A stretch of DNA of 8,402 bases from Nitrospirota bacterium (GTDB lineage: Bacteria; Nitrospirota; 9FT-COMBO-42-15; HDB-SIOI813), in NCBI GenBank assembly GCA_016234155.1, contig JACRGZ010000111.1:1-8402 (forward strand), written 5' to 3'. Below, one piece after another: positions 1 through 6,872 of the stretch (the first letter of the stretch is position 1; each line of letters starts with the position of its first letter). The notes beneath the pieces were generated by a model. That model did not search any database and had not been told where the DNA came from. It saw only the letters and a program-made list of their open reading frames with translations. Made by a program: the position numbers and the translations under genes.

Positions 1-57
1 ATGACAATTATTCTTACTCTGCACTCTGCACTCTGCACCCAGCACTCTCTATTCACT
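1..57. repeat. Heptamer tandem repeat at the 3' end of the TPR lipoprotein gene
   Basis: On the plus strand ACTCTGC is repeated exactly three times at 16-36, followed in the same 7-base register by the degenerate units ACCCAGC (37-43), ACTCTCT (44-50) and ATTCACT (51-57). The array runs into the stop codon of the TPR lipoprotein gene (TGA, minus strand, 53-55). No terminator-like stem with a T-tract is seen. Heptanucleotide tandem repeats are known from other bacteria (for example the STRR families of cyanobacteria), but I do not claim homology to those. Confidence 0.75.
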
Positions 58-3000
58 GTTTCACCCCTATCCTCTTTTCCAGCATCTCTATCCATGACAG
101 CACGTCCCCCCTGCTGCCGCCCAACCTTACATATTCCTTATAATTCTTCAAGGCATCTTCAAGCCGGCCAAGATATAATTCATAAAGAATCCCCAAATTT
201 AAAAAAGAATCGCTGAAGCCGGCTCTTATTGATACGCCTTTCAGATAGTTCTCTTCCGCCTTTTTAAATTCACCATTCTCTCTGTACAATATCCCGAGTC
301 TGTTGTATGTATCAGGGTCATCAGATATTACAGATGAGATATCACCGTTATACCGCTCTCCGGTCTCAACCCGCTTATATCTTGCAGGCAGGAGTATGGA
401 GAGTCTTTCATAACTTTTCTTAGCCCAACTGTCATAAATCCCTGCCTCTATCGTCCTCCGGACATTGCTTTCATATGTAGTTACGGCCTTTTCCTCAAAA
501 GGGTATGCCTGTTCTTCCAACATGAAATTATACTCCTCTAACTGTTCCGGAGTAAGTTCCAGCGGTCTTTCAGACTCTAAGATTGCGTTCCTGAGGTGTT
601 CCAACATCTCCCCCATCTTGTATGTGGCCTCAGTAGTAACCTCACTTATACGGTATTTCGCAGCGGAAGTATAGTCAGTCAATGCATCTCTAAGTATATC
701 TTCTTTCCTCTTCAGATTTTCCTCTAACGGGTGGATCAGTTTTACACCTTCAAATAATCTATTCCTGTTATCGCCAAGGATAAGCTGCGCCCTTGCCGCC
801 GTTGCTGTGGTCTCTAAGTCAGCATTAGCGCCAAGCCTTTTATGAAGCGCTATAACCCTTTCGTATAAGACTTTTGCATTGCCAAAATCTTTAACAGAGT
901 CCCTGATATTTGCAACCTTGAATGTCAGTTCAATCAGTCTGGGGCTTTCTGGAAATTCCATCAGAAACCTTTCGTAACTTTTATAGTAATTGTTATACAA
1001 CTCGCTTAAATTCCCGCTCTTTTCATACATTGTGAGCGCCTTATAGGATGCCTCTTCTTTTAAACCCTTATCTGTAGCAAGGCCGGCTGCCTTTTCATAT
1101 ACACTAACTGCTTTTATATACTCATTATTCTCCACTAATATCTCCGCCCACTGAACTGCTGCACTAAAGGCATATTGTGATCCTGGGTATTTCTGATAGA
1201 GGATTTCATATGTCTTTATCGCCTTATCCCATTCCTTAACCTGTTCATATAATATACCTGCATCATATAGTGCAACAGGGGCAATGTCCGTGCCGGGTAC
1301 TGTGTTATACACCTTGAGAAAGGCCCCTGCTGCCTCCGGTATCTTACCCTGAGACCTCAGTTCTTCCGCCTGTTTGTACAATGATGCTGCAAGCGCCCTC
1401 TCTAAAAGGGGGAGGTCTTTCCTCTCGCTCTCGGGGATAAGGGTTATAGCCTTCCTGATCTCCTCTTCACTCCTGTTATATGCCTCTTCTTTAAGGAAAC
1501 TTTCAGCGATAAGCCTTTGAGCGAGGTATTTTTCTCTCTCAGTGGATGAATCATGTCCTGTCAACTGCTGCGCCATTTCCCGGCTCTCTTCAAACCTGCC
1601 GGACTGGAAAAAGATCTCTGCGCCGTTCAGAAGCGCCTCGGGGACCCTTTTGTCCTGAGGAAAGGTCTTGACAAACCTTCTGCACTCTTCTGCCAGCTTA
1701 ATTGTATATTTATTGCCGGTGAGCAGTTGACCTGAAGGCCTTGCAAGTTTTTCCATAGAGAGTAATATGTCATAACCGGCCTCAGCGCTGAACTGGGAAG
1801 GACTAAACTGGTAGGCAACCCTTTCATACTCGGCTGCTGCCCTGCCGTACTCTTTCATCTCAAAGAGTATCTCTGCCAGTATAAAGTTAAGCTCGATGGA
1901 TTCAGACTCTTCAGGAAAGTTGTAAGGATATCTTTGCAGCCATGTAATAGCCTCTGCGAAGTCTTCCTTCTTTTTTGATGAACGGGCCCTGGAGTAATAA
2001 TATACTGCGAGATTATAGAGATCGGTTTTTATCATCTTCTTGTTCAGTTGCACTATATCCTTTGCCCGCCTCTGTGCGCTCCTCCTGTTAGCCTTAAACC
2101 ATACGCTGTCTTCCCGGTATGTCTCTACAAGTTTTACCCTTGCGTTGAATGCAAGGTCTAACATATTTCCGCGTATATGCGACTCGACAATCTTTGACTG
2201 AAAGAGCGGCGCATCCTCATGAAACGGATTTGTCTTTATAAATACCTCATAAATATCTGCTGCCTCTTTAAATCTTCCGGTCTCAAGGTATATATCCCCC
2301 AGCCTTCTATAAATATATGGCTCAAAACCCTGGACGCCCCTTACCTTGAAGTAGTCTGCTATCCTCGATGTGCCGCCCATATAATCAAATACCAATACGA
2401 GTGTCCTTATGGCATCCCATACCATATCGTTTTCTACAACGGATAACTCCCCTGTCTCCTCTCTTCCCTCCGGTGTAAGTCTTACACCTCTCCGCTCAAG
2501 GAGATTAATAAATCTGTCAGCCGCCCCTTCATACTCTTTACTTTGGAATAGTACCCATCCTAATTTGTACAGGGCCTTGTCGTAGAGGTTAAAATCATCC
2601 TTTTTCAAGACCTGCCGGTAGTAGTATATGGCCTTTGATATCTGTCCCTGACGATAGAAATATTCCCCTAATCTGAAACTTGCCTCCTGGGAAAATTTCC
2701 CATTCGGGTAGTCTTTAACCATCTTCTCCAATAAGGTAATGGAGTCATCCCATCTCCCTTCCTCTGTATAGCCCCGTGCTAACTGGTATAATATAGCCTC
2801 ATTCTCATCTCTGTCCGGGTAGAGCCTCAATATCTCTTTGTACAGCTCCCTTGACATCGAGTGGTCAAATTTACCCTTTTTCTTCAGATAACTATTTTCT
2901 TCTATCTCCATATAGATGTCCGCGAGCTGATGCATACTATTTGCCATTATCTCACTCTTGTCCCCCCTGTGCGTTCCTATAAATTCTTCATATGCCTTCA

Positions 3001-3166
3001 CAGCCTTCCAGCGGTATTCAAGCGTCTTCTCCTGCGGCCTATCCTGGAAGGTCAGGATCTCTTCCGTGGCAGATTTGACCTCTTTATCCCGTATTATCTC
3101 TATATTCTCTCTTGCACAGGAAGTGAGGAGGAGGATAGAGAGAAGTAAAACCCCACCCCCCCTCAC
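53..3166 (-). CDS. Large tetratricopeptide-repeat (TPR) outer-membrane-type lipoprotein
   Basis: Probably a lipid-anchored periplasmic scaffold of about 1,037 residues; partner unknown. I start it at the GTG at 3166-3164. That gives a short signal peptide: an n-region with one Arg, a Leu/Ile/Val-rich core, and the lipobox Leu-Thr-Ser-Cys with the lipidated Cys at residue 17. The next residue is Ala, not Asp, which in E. coli would favour the outer membrane. The frame stays open upstream to an ATG at 3352, but those 62 residues are translated G/C-run repeat (Pro- and Gly-rich) and overlap the upstream gene, so I reject them. TPR-like helix pairs are clear at about 124-154, 161-187 and 197-224, continue with divergence through most of the protein, and end with two canonical units at about 950-1037. 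No enzymatic domain is visible. Long TPR lipoproteins occur in motility and envelope complexes (for example the gliding machinery of Myxococcus), but no other gene of such a complex is here. No good ribosome site precedes the GTG. Confidence 0.88.
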   Translation of the reverse strand: MRGGGVLLLSILLLTSCARENIEIIRDKEVKSATEEILTFQDRPQEKTLEYRWKAVKAYEEFIGTHRGDKSEIMANSMHQLADIYMEIEENSYLKKKGKFDHSMSRELYKEILRLYPDRDENEAILYQLARGYTEEGRWDDSITLLEKMVKDYPNGKFSQEASFRLGEYFYRQGQISKAIYYYRQVLKKDDFNLYDKALYKLGWVLFQSKEYEGAADRFINLLERRGVRLTPEGREETGELSVVENDMVWDAIRTLVLVFDYMGGTSRIADYFKVRGVQGFEPYIYRRLGDIYLETGRFKEAADIYEVFIKTNPFHEDAPLFQSKIVESHIRGNMLDLAFNARVKLVETYREDSVWFKANRRSAQRRAKDIVQLNKKMIKTDLYNLAVYYYSRARSSKKKEDFAEAITWLQRYPYNFPEESESIELNFILAEILFEMKEYGRAAAEYERVAYQFSPSQFSAEAGYDILLSMEKLARPSGQLLTGNKYTIKLAEECRRFVKTFPQDKRVPEALLNGAEIFFQSGRFEESREMAQQLTGHDSSTEREKYLAQRLIAESFLKEEAYNRSEEEIRKAITLIPESERKDLPLLERALAASLYKQAEELRSQGKIPEAAGAFLKVYNTVPGTDIAPVALYDAGILYEQVKEWDKAIKTYEILYQKYPGSQYAFSAAVQWAEILVENNEYIKAVSVYEKAAGLATDKGLKEEASYKALTMYEKSGNLSELYNNYYKSYERFLMEFPESPRLIELTFKVANIRDSVKDFGNAKVLYERVIALHKRLGANADLETTATAARAQLILGDNRNRLFEGVKLIHPLEENLKRKEDILRDALTDYTSAAKYRISEVTTEATYKMGEMLEHLRNAILESERPLELTPEQLEEYNFMLEEQAYPFEEKAVTTYESNVRRTIEAGIYDSWAKKSYERLSILLPARYKRVETGERYNGDISSVISDDPDTYNRLGILYRENGEFKKAEENYLKGVSIRAGFSDSFLNLGILYELYLGRLEDALKNYKEYVRLGGSRGDVLSWIEMLEKRIGVKQ

Positions 3167-3317
3167 CCCCCGATAAATACTTCGGGGGCAAGCTCTGACC
3201 CTCTCCCCCTGTAACTCACCCCCCCACCTTTGTCCTCCCCCCCCTTGTGGGGGGAGGAGATGGAGGGGGGTGGGGAGAGGGAAGGGTGAGGGGGGGGGGA
3301 AGTTAGGGTGGGGGTCA
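3151..3317. repeat. G/C-run palindromic repeat element filling the TPR-TPR gene junction
   Basis: Nearly the whole stretch is runs of G or C broken by A/T. It contains a 10-bp perfect stem (3233-3242 with 3249-3258, loop CCTTGT) and a second stem at 3167-3188. Its right end shares the 12-mer TAGGGTGGGGGT (3304-3315) with the repeat near 5708-5719, so both belong to one family. The right end meets the stop codon of the periplasmic TPR gene (3317-3315). The left part covers the GTG start and first codons of the lipoprotein gene. The open reading frame across it is a by-product of its composition. Confidence 0.8.
3167..3188. repeat. Hairpin unit probably nested in the junction repeat
   Basis: A perfect 7-bp stem, CCCCCGA (3167-3173) and TCGGGGG (3182-3188), encloses the 8-base A/T-rich loop TAAATACT. 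The A/T-rich loop and the flanking sequence differ from the surrounding G/C-run repeat, which suggests a separate small element inserted into it. It lies directly upstream of the chosen GTG start of the lipoprotein gene, so in the transcript the stem would sit against the initiation codon. Confidence 0.6.
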
Positions 3318-4499
3318 TTCAAAAACCATATCATTGCTGATCTCTCCTCCACCTTCCAATCTGAGATTATGGGCGATCGCCAGGGATGTATTAACGGCTG
3401 ACTCTAATAATTGATCTTGTAATCTGTCAAGATTTTCTGTCAATTTCCGCGATATATCTTCTATGATTTCCTCCCGCACCTTTTTTGAATTTTTCATTAA
3501 TGTCTCTGCATCAAAAGTGATACCGGCGCTTACCTGTCCGAGATATTCCTCCATTGCCATAAACCCCTTATATGAATCAAGTTCAGTCATCAACTCCTTA
3601 TTACCGACAAGATTTATAGCGTCCGTTATCCTTTCCACGTTTTTCTGTTTGATTTCCCCCTTCAGTAAGGGTATCTTTTTCATCAGCCCTTCATAATAGT
3701 GAAGTGCGACCCCGTTTTGTTCCAACGCCTTGCCGTAGGCGTTTAATTTAGTGTATGCATATCCTATGTAGGGTATTACCTCTCTCGTATATACACTCTC
3801 AGGGTATAAGTAAGAGAGTTCTTCCCAAAAGACTACGCTCCTTACCCACCGGTCCATACTTGTGTATGCCCATCCCATTCCAAACAGTGCCTGCTCGTAA
3901 AATGGACTGTTTTTTGGAACAGCCGAAAAATGTCTGATGGCCTCACCCGGATTATTCCCCTCCAAATATATAAATCCCAGCGTAATATTGGCCCTGAGGG
4001 CAAGGCCTTCGATTAATTGTGTCTGTTTATCCTTGGCCTGCTGATCACTACGGATATTCTTTGAGACCTGTTCAAGATATTCTATTGCAGCCTTCTCCTT
4101 ATCTGTATTAAGACTTATCAGTGCCTTAGTATAGAGGCTGAAAGGATAAAAAAAACTTTTATTTGGGATTGAGTCTGCAACCCTCAGGGCCTCTGCATAA
4201 TCTCCAATCTTCATGAGGCTGTTGGCGCGCATATACATCGTCTCGTCTATTATATCCTGCGGTGCATTACCTGCTGTCTTTGAGATATTTGAGAATGCCT
4301 CTGCCGCCTCCTTATATGCCATCTGTTTATATAGTATCCTGCCTTTATCAAACCATATGGTAAAGGGATCGCCATCTACGTGGAGTGAAAGTAGGAGGGA
4401 TGGTATGTGGACAGGTTCTGCATATGCGAGGCTGCTGATGGGCAAGATAATATTAAGGACTATTATCCCTTGTAAGAATCTGTTTTTGCTAAATGCCAT
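3315..4499 (-). CDS. Periplasmic TPR-containing protein
   Basis: A predicted exported TPR protein of 394 residues with no recognisable enzymatic domain. I chose the ATG at 4499 over one 24 codons upstream, because from here the protein opens with a classical signal peptide: Lys5 and Arg7, a hydrophobic core at about 11-24, and the cleavage motif Ala-Tyr-Ala at 25-27. The upstream extension is only out-of-frame deacetylase sequence. Helix pairs resembling TPRs lie at about 48-72, 86-110, 168-192, 203-230 and 240-262; the 'GMGWAY' stretch (207-212) is typical of such repeats. Residues about 335-380 look like a charged helical or coiled-coil tail. The gene overlaps the deacetylase gene by 11 bases, implying translational coupling, and is followed on the same strand by the large TPR lipoprotein, its likeliest partner (inferred from position and shared architecture). 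The stop codon coincides with the edge of the junction repeat, so the last residue or two may not be ancestral. Confidence 0.87.
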   Translation of the reverse strand: MAFSKNRFLQGIIVLNIILPISSLAYAEPVHIPSLLLSLHVDGDPFTIWFDKGRILYKQMAYKEAAEAFSNISKTAGNAPQDIIDETMYMRANSLMKIGDYAEALRVADSIPNKSFFYPFSLYTKALISLNTDKEKAAIEYLEQVSKNIRSDQQAKDKQTQLIEGLALRANITLGFIYLEGNNPGEAIRHFSAVPKNSPFYEQALFGMGWAYTSMDRWVRSVVFWEELSYLYPESVYTREVIPYIGYAYTKLNAYGKALEQNGVALHYYEGLMKKIPLLKGEIKQKNVERITDAINLVGNKELMTELDSYKGFMAMEEYLGQVSAGITFDAETLMKNSKKVREEIIEDISRKLTENLDRLQDQLLESAVNTSLAIAHNLRLEGGGEISNDMVFE

Positions 4500-5607
4500 A
4501 AAAAGGAAATACCTTTTCTTGTATATACCTGACCTTATCTTCTGCCCATCTTCTTGCGGCAGGGTCATCACACAACTCTTTTTCTCTATCCCGTAAAGAG
4601 GACCCTTCTAATCCGTGCCGTTTAAGGCTATCGAGGCAGGTCTCAGGTATCTCATCCGGTATGTCTATCCCGCTTATTATACCTAAGGCCAGTGTCCACG
4701 CCCGTGCAACAGTAGTAATATTATACCCCCCGCCGCCTAAGGCTGCCCATGGGATACCGAATGAACGCATCCGCTCTATCATTGAGCAGAAGCCTTCTGT
4801 CGTAAGCCTCAGATGTGCAAGGGGATCGGATGCCATCGTATCAACACCGAGCTGGGTTACAATGACATCCGGCTTATATGCCTCAATAAGGGGCGGTACA
4901 ACCTCCTCAAATCCCCAGACAAATACACTGTCTCCTGTCCCCGGATAGAAGGGGAGATTCACAGAATAACCCGTCCCTTCACCTTCTCCTGTCTCTTCTA
5001 CAAAGCCTGTGCCTGGAAATAGAAACTCACCGCTTTCATGAAGTGATATGGTTAGAACCTTATTGGTATTGTAAAACGCATGCTGGACGCCGTCGCCATG
5101 GTGGGCGTCTATGTCTATATACGCTACTCTCTTTCCCTGTTTAAGTAATGTGCAGATGGCGACCGCCGGGTCATTAATATAACAGAAGCCGGAGGCCCTT
5201 TGCGGCATGGCATGGTGCAGTCCGCCTGCAATATTAAACGCTGTGCCTGCTGCCGCCGTGCTTACTATTTCAGCCGCCCGGACTGATGCCCCTGCAGAGA
5301 GCATTGACCATTCATATACACCCTTGAATCCTGGATTGTCACCGTATCCGATGCCGTAGGAATAGGAAGAGTTATCCCGGTCTGTATCCTGATGTTCAAG
5401 GGCGTTTATATAATCTTCATTATGAAAGAGCAGGACATCTTCCCTTTTTGCTGTTAGAGGTTCGATAAGCATTACATCCGGGTTCTGAAATATATTAAAG
5501 GCATCGAGAAGTTCATAGCAGAGCCTCAGCCTGACAGTCTTCATGGGGTGCCCGGGCCCATAATCATAAAGGTGATACTTAGGTGTATAAATAAAGGCAG
5601 ATTTCAT
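4489..5607 (-). CDS. acuC: Histone-deacetylase-family zinc deacetylase (AcuC-like)
   Basis: A predicted cytoplasmic Zn-dependent deacetylase of 372 residues. It belongs to the arginase/deacetylase fold and is closest in form to AcuC, which in Bacillus deacetylates and activates acetyl-CoA synthetase. All catalytic residues are present: the His131-His132 pair in GGLHHA; zinc ligands Asp167 and His169 in DIDAHHGDG and Asp256 in GVDTMASDP; and the transition-state Tyr295 in GGGGYN. These align with human HDAC8 His142/143, Asp178, His180, Asp267 and Tyr306. The length and the tail rich in IPDEIPE-like sequence (about 316-321) suit AcuC better than acetylpolyamine amidohydrolases, but substrate cannot be read from sequence, and no acetyl-CoA synthetase or acetyltransferase gene is nearby. 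Its end overlaps the next gene by 11 bases. Upstream is a repeat-filled spacer of 145 bases with a candidate promoter; the ribosome site is weak. Confidence 0.93.
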   Translation of the reverse strand: MKSAFIYTPKYHLYDYGPGHPMKTVRLRLCYELLDAFNIFQNPDVMLIEPLTAKREDVLLFHNEDYINALEHQDTDRDNSSYSYGIGYGDNPGFKGVYEWSMLSAGASVRAAEIVSTAAAGTAFNIAGGLHHAMPQRASGFCYINDPAVAICTLLKQGKRVAYIDIDAHHGDGVQHAFYNTNKVLTISLHESGEFLFPGTGFVEETGEGEGTGYSVNLPFYPGTGDSVFVWGFEEVVPPLIEAYKPDVIVTQLGVDTMASDPLAHLRLTTEGFCSMIERMRSFGIPWAALGGGGYNITTVARAWTLALGIISGIDIPDEIPETCLDSLKRHGLEGSSLRDREKELCDDPAARRWAEDKVRYIQEKVFPFYGI

Positions 5608-5617
5608 CTTTATGCTT

Positions 5618-5647
5618 AAAATACAATAAAATAGAGAGGATTGTCAA
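5618..5647 (-). promoter_or_regulatory. Candidate sigma-70-type promoter for the deacetylase-TPR unit
   Basis: On the minus strand a perfect -35 TTGACA (5647-5642) is followed after 18 bases by TATTTT (5623-5618), a four-of-six match to the -10 consensus. Transcription would begin near 5611, leaving only about four untranslated bases before the ATG at 5607, which fits the weak ribosome site. The -35 box lies just inside the heptamer repeat. This rests on motif match alone. Confidence 0.35.
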
Positions 5648-5652
5648 AACCA

Positions 5653-5680
5653 GTGAATGGTGAATAGTGAATGGTGAATA
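5653..5680. repeat. Heptamer tandem repeat, four units
   Basis: Four units in perfect 7-base register alternate GTGAATG and GTGAATA (5653-5659, 5660-5666, 5667-5673, 5674-5680). The array lies upstream of the deacetylase gene, beside its candidate promoter. The period matches the array at 1-57, whose right edge on the minus strand also reads AGTGAAT. Confidence 0.85.
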
Positions 5681-5684
5681 AAGT

Positions 5685-5720
5685 CCCTCCCCCTTGATGG
5701 GGGAGGGTAGGGTGGGGGTG
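5685..5720. repeat. G/C-run palindromic repeat, short copy
   Basis: A perfect 9-bp stem, CCCTCCCCC (5685-5693) and GGGGGAGGG (5699-5707), closes a TTGAT loop. It is followed by TAGGGTGGGGGT (5708-5719), the same 12-mer found at the right edge of the junction repeat at 3304-3315. This looks like a minimal member of the same dispersed family. Confidence 0.78.
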
Positions 5721-5730
5721 AATGGTGTAG

Positions 5731-5752
5731 GGACAGACCTTTAAGTCTGTCC
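5731..5752. repeat. Hairpin directly after the oppC-like stop codon
   Basis: A perfect 8-bp inverted repeat, GGACAGAC (5731-5738) and GTCTGTCC (5745-5752), has a 6-base loop. It abuts the stop codon of the oppC-like gene (5755-5753). Read on the minus strand there is no T-run after the stem, so it is not a standard intrinsic terminator. It may act as a 3'-end stabilising stem or simply be another dispersed repeat. Confidence 0.6.
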
Positions 5753-6565
5753 TCAAATCCTGGGCTTTGTTTCCATCAAATCACGCAAAGCATCCCCCAC
5801 TACATTGCAGGCCAATACTATTACAAAGATGGCAACCCCTGGAAAGACCATAAGATGCGGAAAAAATCTCATGGCCGTCCAGCCGTCGTTGGCTAACACC
5901 CCCCAACTGCTGAAGGGCGGGGCAAGCCCCACCCCCACAAAGCTCAATGTGGACTCTGACAGGATGGCCGCAGGTATGCGGAAGGTCATGGTTATGATCA
6001 ACAGCCCTCTTAACCCCGGTAATATATGACGGAACAGGATCCGCCGGTTACCGGCGCCTGCCGCCACTGCCGCTTCAACATAAGGCATCTCTTTGATCTT
6101 CAGCGCCTCGCCGCGGACAAGCCTGGCCACGCTCACCCAGCTAACAAGGCTAAGGGCAAGGAAGATGCCCCAGAATCCCCTCCCTATTACGACGGTTATC
6201 AGGATGATGAGGAGGAGATCAGGGACTGCATACAGGACATCTACTATCCGCATCATAAAGTGGTCTGCCCATCCACCCTTATAGCCGGCGATAGCCCCGT
6301 AAAGCGTTCCTACAGCAAGGGATACAAGTGATGTAAAGAGACCTATTGATAAAGATACGCGTGCCCCGAAGATTATCCTGCTCAGCAGGTCCCTGCCAAG
6401 GCCGTCTGTGCCGAGGAGGTGATCCATGCCTGGGGGCTGTAAGATTGCAGTCATGTCCTGCAGGTCATAAGGATAGGGTGCGATCCAGGGCGCAAAGAGG
6501 GCAACTAATGTAGCTGTAATAATGATACCCAATCCCATGAGTAGCGATAAATTCGTTTGCTTCAT
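5753..6565 (-). CDS. OppC/DppC-type ABC transporter permease
   Basis: Inner-membrane permease subunit, 270 residues, of the peptide/nickel (PepT) ABC importer class; it would pair with the OppB-like protein encoded upstream. A membrane segment lies at about 10-30, followed by the family signature HLLGTDGLGRD (49-59), further membrane segments across about 70-93, 108-145 and 185-205, and a last one at about 236-256. The ATPase-contacting EAA loop is at about 162-184 (YVEAAVAAGAG then ILFRHILPG). Conserved SFVGVGL follows at 208-214, and the C-terminus carries the usual GDALRD. I chose the ATG at 6565, preceded by AAAGG at fair spacing. An in-frame TTG at 6583 adds only six residues and lies at the edge of repeat sequence. 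Spacing from the oppB-like gene is unusually long (362 bases) and repeat-filled. No ATPase genes follow. Substrate (peptides, nickel or other) cannot be assigned. Confidence 0.93.
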   Translation of the reverse strand: MKQTNLSLLMGLGIIITATLVALFAPWIAPYPYDLQDMTAILQPPGMDHLLGTDGLGRDLLSRIIFGARVSLSIGLFTSLVSLAVGTLYGAIAGYKGGWADHFMMRIVDVLYAVPDLLLIILITVVIGRGFWGIFLALSLVSWVSVARLVRGEALKIKEMPYVEAAVAAGAGNRRILFRHILPGLRGLLIITMTFRIPAAILSESTLSFVGVGLAPPFSSWGVLANDGWTAMRFFPHLMVFPGVAIFVIVLACNVVGDALRDLMETKPRI

Positions 6566-6581
6566 CCGAAAATGCCCTTTC

Positions 6582-6671
6582 AAATCCCCCCTAACCCCAT
6601 AATCCCCCTAAATCCCCCTTTAAAAAAGGGGGACTTTTACCCCCCTTTTCTAAAGGGGGGAGGGGGGGATT
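6582..6671. repeat. Cluster of AATCCCCC units with two adjacent hairpins
   Basis: AATCCCCC-type units recur near 6583, 6601 and 6611. Two perfect stems follow: TCCCCCTTT (6613-6621) with AAAGGGGGA (6625-6633), and CCCCCCTTT (6640-6648) with AAAGGGGGG (6652-6660). These lie just upstream of the oppC-like start on the minus strand. They resemble the C-run/G-run intergenic repeats common in some uncultured bacterial genomes. A role as terminator between the two permease genes seems unlikely but cannot be excluded. Confidence 0.72.
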
Positions 6672-6672
6672 A

Positions 6673-6724
6673 TTTTCATCCTCCTTTGTGAGCCTGCGGC
6701 TCATGGCTGTTCACCTGAAAATCC
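6673..6724. repeat. 52-bp direct repeat, left copy
   Basis: It matches 6814-6865 at 45 of 52 positions without gaps. It contains a 6-bp hairpin, TGAGCC and GGCTCA, around TGC. On the minus strand it ends in AAAGGAGG immediately followed by ATGAAAA, like a ribosome site fused to a start codon, but the frame stops after nine codons. Confidence 0.8.
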
Positions 6725-6730
6725 TTTTTA

Positions 6731-6810
6731 ACCGCAGAGACACAGAGGCACAGAGGTTTTAAGATAATAAAATATCAAATCTTTTCTCTGTGTCTCAGTG
6801 CCTCTGCGGT
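6731..6810. repeat. Inverted repeat with 25-bp arms (CCGCAGAG type)
   Basis: The left arm 6731-6755 (begins ACCGCAGAG) and right arm 6786-6810 (ends CTCTGCGGT) are reverse complements at 22 of 25 positions, around a 30-base A/T-rich centre. This is a short palindromic element with no coding capacity of its own. It is flanked by the two 52-bp direct repeats, so the whole block 6673-6865 is symmetric. Confidence 0.85.
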
Positions 6811-6813
6811 AAA

Positions 6814-6865
6814 TTTTCATTGTCCTTTGTGAGCTCCCGGCTCATGGGTGTTCATCTGAAAATCC
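6814..6865. repeat. 52-bp direct repeat, right copy
   Basis: Second copy of the repeat at 6673-6724, with seven mismatches. Three of them fall in the hairpin, which keeps pairing through a T-G wobble (TGAGCT with GGCTCA). On the minus strand it ends in AAAGGACAATGAAAA, a weaker version of the ribosome-site-plus-ATG arrangement. Retention of the stem despite substitutions hints that structure may be conserved, but two copies are little evidence. Confidence 0.78.
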
Positions 6866-6872
6866 GAAGCTT

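Noticed and set aside
2861..3176. Plus-strand reading frames opposite the TPR lipoprotein, and others such as 4213-4596 and 7227-7526
   Set aside because: They are antisense shadows of well-supported genes, with no domain, signal or ribosome-site support.
3167..3352. A 62-residue N-terminal extension of the TPR lipoprotein starting at ATG 3352
   Set aside because: It starts inside the preceding gene, is translated G/C-run repeat, and would put the lipobox Cys near residue 79, far too deep for a lipoprotein signal peptide.
4500..4571. An upstream ATG (4571) for the periplasmic TPR gene
   Set aside because: The extra 24 residues are out-of-frame deacetylase coding sequence and would precede an otherwise normal signal peptide. 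The ATG at 4499 leaves a standard n-region.
5731..5752. Rho-independent terminator of the permease genes
   Set aside because: The stem is good but no T-run follows it on the minus strand. I list it as a hairpin repeat only.
6566..6583. TTG start at 6583 for the oppC-like gene
   Set aside because: A rare start at the edge of repeat sequence adding six residues. The ATG at 6565 has a better-placed AAAGG and matches usual N-termini.
6728..6820. A 30-residue minus-strand reading frame with a ribosome-site-like AAGGA before ATG
   Set aside because: It is made almost wholly of the inverted repeat and its spacer; frames like this arise wherever this kind of repeat occurs.
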